DNA from: Alphaproteobacteria bacterium
Lineage (GTDB): Bacteria > Pseudomonadota > Alphaproteobacteria > Rhizobiales > Aestuariivirgaceae
Assembly: GCA_024639035.1 (NCBI GenBank)
Contig: JAHEJE010000056.1
Location: 1 to 11,237, forward strand
DNA: 11,237 bases
Reading direction: 5' to 3'
This document shows positions 7,721 through 11,237 of this stretch, one piece after another (position 1 is the first letter of the stretch; each line of letters opens with the position of its first letter). The translations under genes and the position numbers were made by a program. Below the pieces are notes generated by a model. That model did not search any database. It was not told where the DNA came from and saw nothing but the letters and a program-made list of their open reading frames with translations.

Positions 7721-7783
7721 TTTGGATCTATGATCAGGCAACTATGGGAAGAGGCGAAATAAGGACCGTCAATGGGGTCTTGG

Positions 7784-8668
7784 CTAGTCCCGGCTGCCGC
7801 TCGAATACCGCATGAGCCGATCGAAAGAGTCTTCGCGGGTGTCGGCTTTGTCGTCGTCAGTTTCACCGCTCAACTGCAACAGTGTAATGGCATAGTCGTC
7901 CTGCTGGTACAGCGTTTGCACCAGGAGTTCGCCAGGGTATGGATTGCTGAACCAGTCTTGGTGATCGCCTTCTTCGATGTCGGAGATTGCGGTGTCGTCT
8001 GATGCAGCCGGCAGGTTGGGCAGCGACTGGCCCTCAGTGAGATCGATCCACGGAAACTCCGGGTTCCGATCAGCAAACATGAACTTGTTCTGGTGACTGA
8101 ACACCAGCGCCAAACACTGGTCATGCAGTGAAACGTAGCGGCGCGCTGCTGCAGCCTTGCTGATCTTAAGGTTTTGAAACATAGACCAGACATTCTGTAG
8201 GTCTGGCGGGCCGAGCAAATAGCTGACGGTGAGCGTCAAGGGGGCAAGCAGTTCGATCGCAAAAGCATTGGCTTCTGCTTCCTGGCGCCGGTGTGTGTCT
8301 GAATCGTTGACGTTATTGATGTGCATGTCCTGACGGCTGCACTCAAAGCCATGATCGGATGTGGGACGATGCCAGGGATTGAGGAAATGCCCCAACTCAT
8401 GGGCGACCGTAAACCTCTGCCGCCGATGGCCGGATTGCTTATTAACGAGAATGCTGCCGCATCCGCGTTCAGGCGTCGTTAGCAACGCGCCTTCGAAGGA
8501 GGTGAGCGGTTCAGCGCGGATCTCAATGATATCGAGTGCTGCTGCAATCTCATGCACGGGCACCGATCCGGACCTGATGCCCAGTTGCCGATGTATTGCT
8601 TTGGCAATGGCTTGCGGATTGGTGCCGGCTTCGTCCAGTTCCATCCGGTCAAGCTTGTCTACACTCAC
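7784..8668 (-). CDS. ImmA/IrrE-family zinc metallo-endopeptidase
   Basis: The 294-residue protein carries the zincin motif HELGH at residues 90-94, in FTVAHELGHFL. It is followed by EAEANAFAIELLAP at about 130-143, which supplies the third zinc ligand (Glu) in this family. Together these define ImmA/IrrE peptidases, which cut XRE-type repressors; known examples are ImmA with ImmR of ICEBs1 and IrrE with DdrO of Deinococcus. The protein is longer than the shortest phage ImmA forms. It has an extra C-terminal region from about 150 (KISKAAAARRYVSLHD, then an acidic tail) that may sense a signal. The start is GTG at 8666-8668, overlapping the TGA of the XRE gene (GTGA), so the two are translationally coupled. 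This makes the XRE protein its likely substrate (inference). Confidence 0.88.
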   Translation of the reverse strand: MSVDKLDRMELDEAGTNPQAIAKAIHRQLGIRSGSVPVHEIAAALDIIEIRAEPLTSFEGALLTTPERGCGSILVNKQSGHRRQRFTVAHELGHFLNPWHRPTSDHGFECSRQDMHINNVNDSDTHRRQEAEANAFAIELLAPLTLTVSYLLGPPDLQNVWSMFQNLKISKAAAARRYVSLHDQCLALVFSHQNKFMFADRNPEFPWIDLTEGQSLPNLPAASDDTAISDIEEGDHQDWFSNPYPGELLVQTLYQQDDYAITLLQLSGETDDDKADTREDSFDRLMRYSSGSRD

Positions 8669-8991
8669 CCAGCCTGCCGCCTCTTCAAAAGCGATTTCAT
8701 CATGTCGTCGAGTATGGCACGCTCGGCGTCGGTGAGCTGATGTGCTTGCCGGAACATCCGCTGCAGTTCGACATCTGCATCCGGCGCTTCAATGTCTTCA
8801 CCAACCAGGAAACTGACCGAAACCTTGAAGTGATCGGCAAGGCGGGTAACCAGCGCCATGGACGGATTTTCGGTCTTGGCCTTCTCCAACTCCCAGATAT
8901 GGGCTTTCGAGACACCGACGGCATCGGCGACCTGCTGCAGGGACTGTCCTGCTTTCAATCTTAACTCGAAGAGCCGCGTGGCAAGACTCAT
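8665..8991 (-). CDS. XRE-family helix-turn-helix repressor
   Basis: This is a 108-residue protein from the ATG at 8991. Residues about 5-60 form an XRE/Cro-CI HTH: LKAGQSLQQVADAVGVSKAHI, then WELEKAKTENPSMALVTRLADHFKV. The C-terminal part (DVELQRMFRQAHQLTDAERAILDDMMKSLLKRRQ) is helical and charged, and may serve for dimerisation and as the segment cut by the protease. A longer in-frame extension to 9348 is rejected because it would run through the divergent promoter and into the methyltransferase gene. AGAGG lies about seven bases before the chosen ATG. The gene overlaps the ImmA-like gene by 4 bp. A perfect palindrome in the adjacent divergent intergenic region is its probable operator. A possible promoter is TTCACA (9058-9053) with TATGAA (9036-9031), spacer 16. 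Confidence 0.85.
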   Translation of the reverse strand: MSLATRLFELRLKAGQSLQQVADAVGVSKAHIWELEKAKTENPSMALVTRLADHFKVSVSFLVGEDIEAPDADVELQRMFRQAHQLTDAERAILDDMMKSLLKRRQAG

Positions 8992-9045
8992 GGAAGCACC
9001 TCTGGCCAGTTGTTCACAGGGTCTTACACATTCATAGCGCCTGCA

Positions 9046-9074
9046 TTGACATTGTGAAGCGTTTTCTGTATCTG
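9046..9074 (+). promoter_or_regulatory. Predicted sigma-70 promoter of the ParB-methyltransferase operon
   Basis: A consensus -35 hexamer TTGACA at 9046-9051 is followed, after exactly 17 bp, by TATCTG at 9069-9074 as the -10. Transcription would start around 9081, about 34 bp before the ATG at 9115. AAGGA at 9100-9104 serves as the ribosome-binding site. The -10 lies inside the palindrome at 9069-9087, so a bound repressor would block polymerase. Confidence 0.65.
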
Positions 9075-9087
9075 ACGATATCAGATA
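9069..9087. promoter_or_regulatory. Candidate XRE operator, perfect 7-5-7 palindrome
   Basis: TATCTGA at 9069-9075 and TCAGATA at 9081-9087 are exact reverse complements separated by CGATA. The site lies between the divergent XRE and methyltransferase genes and covers the -10 of the rightward promoter. Its size and symmetry fit a dimeric XRE repressor. The link to this particular repressor is inferred from position only. Confidence 0.65.
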
Positions 9088-9114
9088 AACAAAATTAACA
9101 AGGATTGATTCCCT

Positions 9115-10506
9115 ATGCCCCAACCCCAAGTGGAGGTCTTGCCGACCAGCGCCCTCAAGCCCTGGTCGCGCAATGCCCGAACCCACTCCAAGAAACAGAT
9201 CCGGCAGATTGCCGACAGCATCGCCGAGTTCGGCTTCACCAACCCGATCCTGATCGATTGCGACAACACCATTCTTGCTGGGCACGGCAGGCTGGAAGCT
9301 GGCCGCCTGCTGCAAATGCGTGAGGTGCCATGTGTGCGTCTGGAACATATGACCCGTGAGCAGAAGCGGGCTTATGTTCTGGCCGACAACAAGCTGGCCC
9401 TTAACGCCGGCTGGGACGAGATAGTGCTCAGTGAGGAGCTGCAGGCCCTGCTTGAGGTTGATCTGGACTTTGACATCGGCATCACTGGGTTCTCGATCCC
9501 TGAGATCGACAATCTGATCGACGGTTTGATCCCAGAGGAACCGGGAGACCCTGACGATGACAATGTTCCAAATGGCAGTGATGTTCTAGGTATCTGCAGA
9601 CCGGGAGATATCTGGCAATTGGGCTGCCATCGTCTGCTCTGTGGCGATGCCCTCGATCCCGCAACCATCGATACGCTGATGGATGGCGAGTTGGCCCAGA
9701 TGGTCTTTACCGATCCGCCGTACAACGTGCCGATTGACGGCCATGTTGGGGGCTCTGGTGCCATCAAGCATCGCGAGTTCGCCATGGCTTCTGGCGAGAT
9801 GTCCGTTGATCAGTTTACGTCCTTCCTGACCAAAGCATTCTTGAACATGGCTGAGCACACTGTGGACGGTTCCATTCACTTCATTTGCATGGACTGGCGC
9901 CACATCAATGAGATGATGACAGCGGGGGAGAGTGTGTTCGACGAGTTCAAGAATCTCATTGTCTGGGTGAAGGACAATGGCGGGATGGGCACATTTTACC
10001 GGTCCCGCCATGAGTTGGTCTTCGCCTTCAAGAAAGGGGACGCGCCTCACATCAACACCTTCGAACTTGGCCAGCATGGGCGCTATCGCACCAATGTCTG
10101 GCAGTACAAGGGCGTCAATACGCTGAAACGCGGCCGCCTTGAGGAATTGGCGCTGCACCCCACGGTCAAGCCGGTGCAGATGATTGCCGATGCGATCAAG
10201 GATGTCTCTGAACGTGGTGCCATCGTTCTGGACCCATTCGGCGGTAGTGGGGCGACAGTGATCGCAGCTCACAAGACCGGCCGGTGCGCGTACTTGTGCG
10301 AACTCGATCCCATCTATTGTGAGCGCATCATTCGCCGCTGGGAGGCCTATGCGCGGGATGACGCCATTCAACTGGCCTGTGGCCTGGATGAAAGACCGAC
10401 CGCGGGAGTGTCCGACCGCGATGCAGACTGGCCAATGGGTTCAACTGGCCCGAAAGCGAGGTCCCCTGCGCAATCATGCAGTCCGGAGGGCTGCCGATAT
10501 GGCTAG
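9115..10506 (+). CDS. ParB/Srx-domain fused beta-class DNA methyltransferase
   Basis: The 463-residue protein has an N-terminal ParB-like domain (about 5-95, with GHGRLEA at about 56-62) and a C-terminal DNA methyltransferase. The methyltransferase shows catalytic motif IV as DPPY at 200-203, HPTVKP at 348-353, and SAM-binding motif I as DPFGGSG at 373-379, followed by CELDPIYCERI. Motif IV before motif I marks the beta class, and DPPY favours adenine-N6 methylation, as in CcrM-like enzymes. The target-recognition region would lie between 203 and 348. The recognition site cannot be read from sequence. Such fusions are common in phages and mobile islands. No restriction endonuclease gene is seen, so it looks like an orphan enzyme. 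The ATG at 9115 is preceded by AAGGA at 9100-9104. The last 40 residues after RRWEAY are low-complexity. The stop overlaps the start of the DUF5681 gene by 8 bp. Confidence 0.9.
   Translation: MPQPQVEVLPTSALKPWSRNARTHSKKQIRQIADSIAEFGFTNPILIDCDNTILAGHGRLEAGRLLQMREVPCVRLEHMTREQKRAYVLADNKLALNAGWDEIVLSEELQALLEVDLDFDIGITGFSIPEIDNLIDGLIPEEPGDPDDDNVPNGSDVLGICRPGDIWQLGCHRLLCGDALDPATIDTLMDGELAQMVFTDPPYNVPIDGHVGGSGAIKHREFAMASGEMSVDQFTSFLTKAFLNMAEHTVDGSIHFICMDWRHINEMMTAGESVFDEFKNLIVWVKDNGGMGTFYRSRHELVFAFKKGDAPHINTFELGQHGRYRTNVWQYKGVNTLKRGRLEELALHPTVKPVQMIADAIKDVSERGAIVLDPFGGSGATVIAAHKTGRCAYLCELDPIYCERIIRRWEAYARDDAIQLACGLDERPTAGVSDRDADWPMGSTGPKARSPAQSCSPEGCRYG
10485..10490 (+). promoter_or_regulatory. 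Ribosome-binding site that decides the DUF5681 start
   Basis: GGAGGG lies eight bases before the ATG at 10499, inside the 3' end of the methyltransferase gene. It selects that ATG over the upstream in-frame start at 10319, which would overlap nearly 190 bp of the methyltransferase gene. Confidence 0.7.
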
Positions 10507-11086
10507 AAATTGCTCCCACGGCCTTGCCCGTCTTACAGGCAATGCTGATCAAGAGAGTTACGAAGTCGGTTATGGCAAACCACCGAAACATTCGCGCTTC
10601 AAACAGGGTCAATCGGGTAACCCCAGAGGTCGCCCAAGAGGCAGCCGCAACAAACTGCCGGCACTCAATGAAGAGCGCCTCAAAGATATCATTCTGCTGG
10701 AAGCCTATCGTACCATTACGGTCAATGACGGCGATCGCAGGGTGACGCTGCCGATGGCGCAGGCGGTCGTGCGAACGCTTGCCCTCAACGCCGCCAAAGG
10801 CAACCAGCGGGCCCTCAACCTGTTTACCGAAATGCTGTCGACCACCGAACGTGAGAACAAGCGTTTGCACGATGAGTGGCTGCAAACCGCCATCTCATAC
10901 AAGGTCGATTGGGAGCAGGAACTCGAACGGCGCAAGATAACCGGCGAGACCGGACCCGACCCTCTACCGCACCCAGACGATATCGTTATCAACATGCAGA
11001 CCGGTCTGGTAGAGGTCAACGGTCCCTTCACCAAGGAGGAAAAGGTAGTCTGGGACGTAACTACCCAGCCCCTGCCGGGATCATGA
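10499..11086 (+). CDS. DUF5681-domain protein, 3' end replaced by an IS
   Basis: The 195-residue reading frame starts with the characteristic DUF5681 block: YEVGYGKPPKHSRFKQG at about 21-37, then SGNPRGRPRGSRNK at 39-52. The RGRPRGS core looks like an AT-hook. A helical region follows (about 55-145), then the segment PHPDDIVINMQTGLVEVNGP. The function of the family is unknown. Position after a ParB-methyltransferase, and the basic N-terminus, resemble small terminase subunits of phages, so a DNA-binding role is plausible (inference). The gene overlaps the methyltransferase stop by 8 bp (ATGGCTAG) and is surely cotranscribed. After Asp186 (codon ending at 11056) the sequence enters the GTAA end of an IS. 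The last nine residues (VTTQPLPGS) are therefore IS-encoded, and the native C-terminus is lost. How many native residues are missing cannot be seen here. Confidence 0.82.
   Translation: MARNCSHGLARLTGNADQESYEVGYGKPPKHSRFKQGQSGNPRGRPRGSRNKLPALNEERLKDIILLEAYRTITVNDGDRRVTLPMAQAVVRTLALNAAKGNQRALNLFTEMLSTTERENKRLHDEWLQTAISYKVDWEQELERRKITGETGPDPLPHPDDIVINMQTGLVEVNGPFTKEEKVVWDVTTQPLPGS
11049..11056. other. Predicted 8-bp target-site duplication (TCTGGGAC)
   Basis: IS66-family elements typically duplicate 8 bp of target. The eight bases directly before the GTAA terminus should therefore recur after the far end of the element, which is outside the window. Only one copy can be seen, so this is a prediction. 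Confidence 0.4.
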
Positions 11087-11237
11087 TGGGGCAGTGATTG
11101 TTTGGCGGATTTCGACGTAGGGATTGATGCCGGCAAGACGGGCGGTATCGACGACGGTTCGCACTGCTGCATCGGCCTCGGCGGCCCATTTGGCGCGAAA
11201 GCCATTGGTCACTTTCCGGGCGATCACGGCCGGCCTG
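11057..11237 (-). mobile_element. IS66-family insertion sequence, right end (partial)
   Basis: The element begins at 11057 with GTAACTACCC. GTAA is the usual outer tetranucleotide of IS66-family inverted repeats. A transposase-like frame on the minus strand stops at 11081, only 24 bp from this end, as expected for tnpC, the last gene of such elements. The break coincides exactly with the point where the DUF5681 protein loses family similarity. The rest of the element, including tnpA/tnpB and the other terminus, lies beyond the window. Confidence 0.6.
11081..11237 (-). CDS. C-terminal part of an IS66-type transposase (partial)
   Basis: The minus strand is open from the window edge to a TGA (11083-11081) and gives 51 residues, beginning RPAVIARKVTNGFRAKWAAE and ending QTITAPS. 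The VIARKVTNGFR...WAAEADAAVRTVVDTARLAG pattern resembles the C-terminal tail of TnpC transposases of the IS66 family. The call rests on recall of that tail plus the GTAA terminus nearby. The catalytic DDE part lies outside the window. Its stop abuts the DUF5681 stop (TCATGA), so the two frames converge and overlap by six bases. Confidence 0.6.
   Translation of the reverse strand, partial: RPAVIARKVTNGFRAKWAAEADAAVRTVVDTARLAGINPYVEIRQTITAPS

Noticed and set aside
8992..9348. N-terminal extension of the XRE protein to 227 residues
   Set aside because: It would cross the divergent promoter and overlap the methyltransferase gene antisense. The ATG at 8991 has its own ribosome-binding site and gives a typical HTH protein.

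Overview
The window looks like chromosomal DNA of an alphaproteobacterium, most likely of the Hyphomicrobiales/Rhizobiales type. The reasons are the high GC of the first 4.7 kb (41 of 60 bases at 2041-2100), the GTG and TTG starts, and the kinds of proteins encoded. The sequence alone does not support a species call.

Region 1 (1-4489) is dense, GC-rich housekeeping DNA. The tail of an unidentified gene is followed 14 bp later by a membrane-anchored spermidine-synthase-like protein. Facing it is a two-gene minus-strand unit with a 13-bp gap: a PlsB-like glycerol-phosphate acyltransferase, then an ABHD18-like alpha/beta hydrolase. Together these two suggest phospholipid acyl metabolism.

Region 2 (about 4490-7300) is less GC-rich (25 of 60 bases at 5041-5100) and more loosely packed. 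After about 450 bp with no recognisable gene come a RidA-family protein and a small single-pass membrane protein on the minus strand. A TTC38-like tetratricopeptide protein is divergent from them. This looks like accessory DNA.

Region 3 (about 7550-11237) looks like a small mobile or phage-derived cassette. It opens with an AT-rich block carrying repeated CAGGGAA half-sites in direct and inverted orientation. Next come an overlapping XRE repressor / ImmA-IrrE metalloprotease pair on the minus strand. Divergent from it is a ParB-domain/beta-class DNA methyltransferase fusion whose stop overlaps the start of a DUF5681 gene. A good sigma-70 promoter for the methyltransferase has its -10 inside a perfect 7-5-7 palindrome. 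This suggests the XRE protein represses the methyltransferase operon and the protease relieves that repression. The DUF5681 gene appears to be cut near its 3' end by an IS66-family element that starts with GTAA at 11057 and runs out of the window.

The region 3 arrangement (methyltransferase without a visible restriction enzyme, repressor/protease switch, AT-hook-like DUF5681 protein and iteron-like repeats) is the best candidate for an under-described system here. Its function is inferred, not shown.
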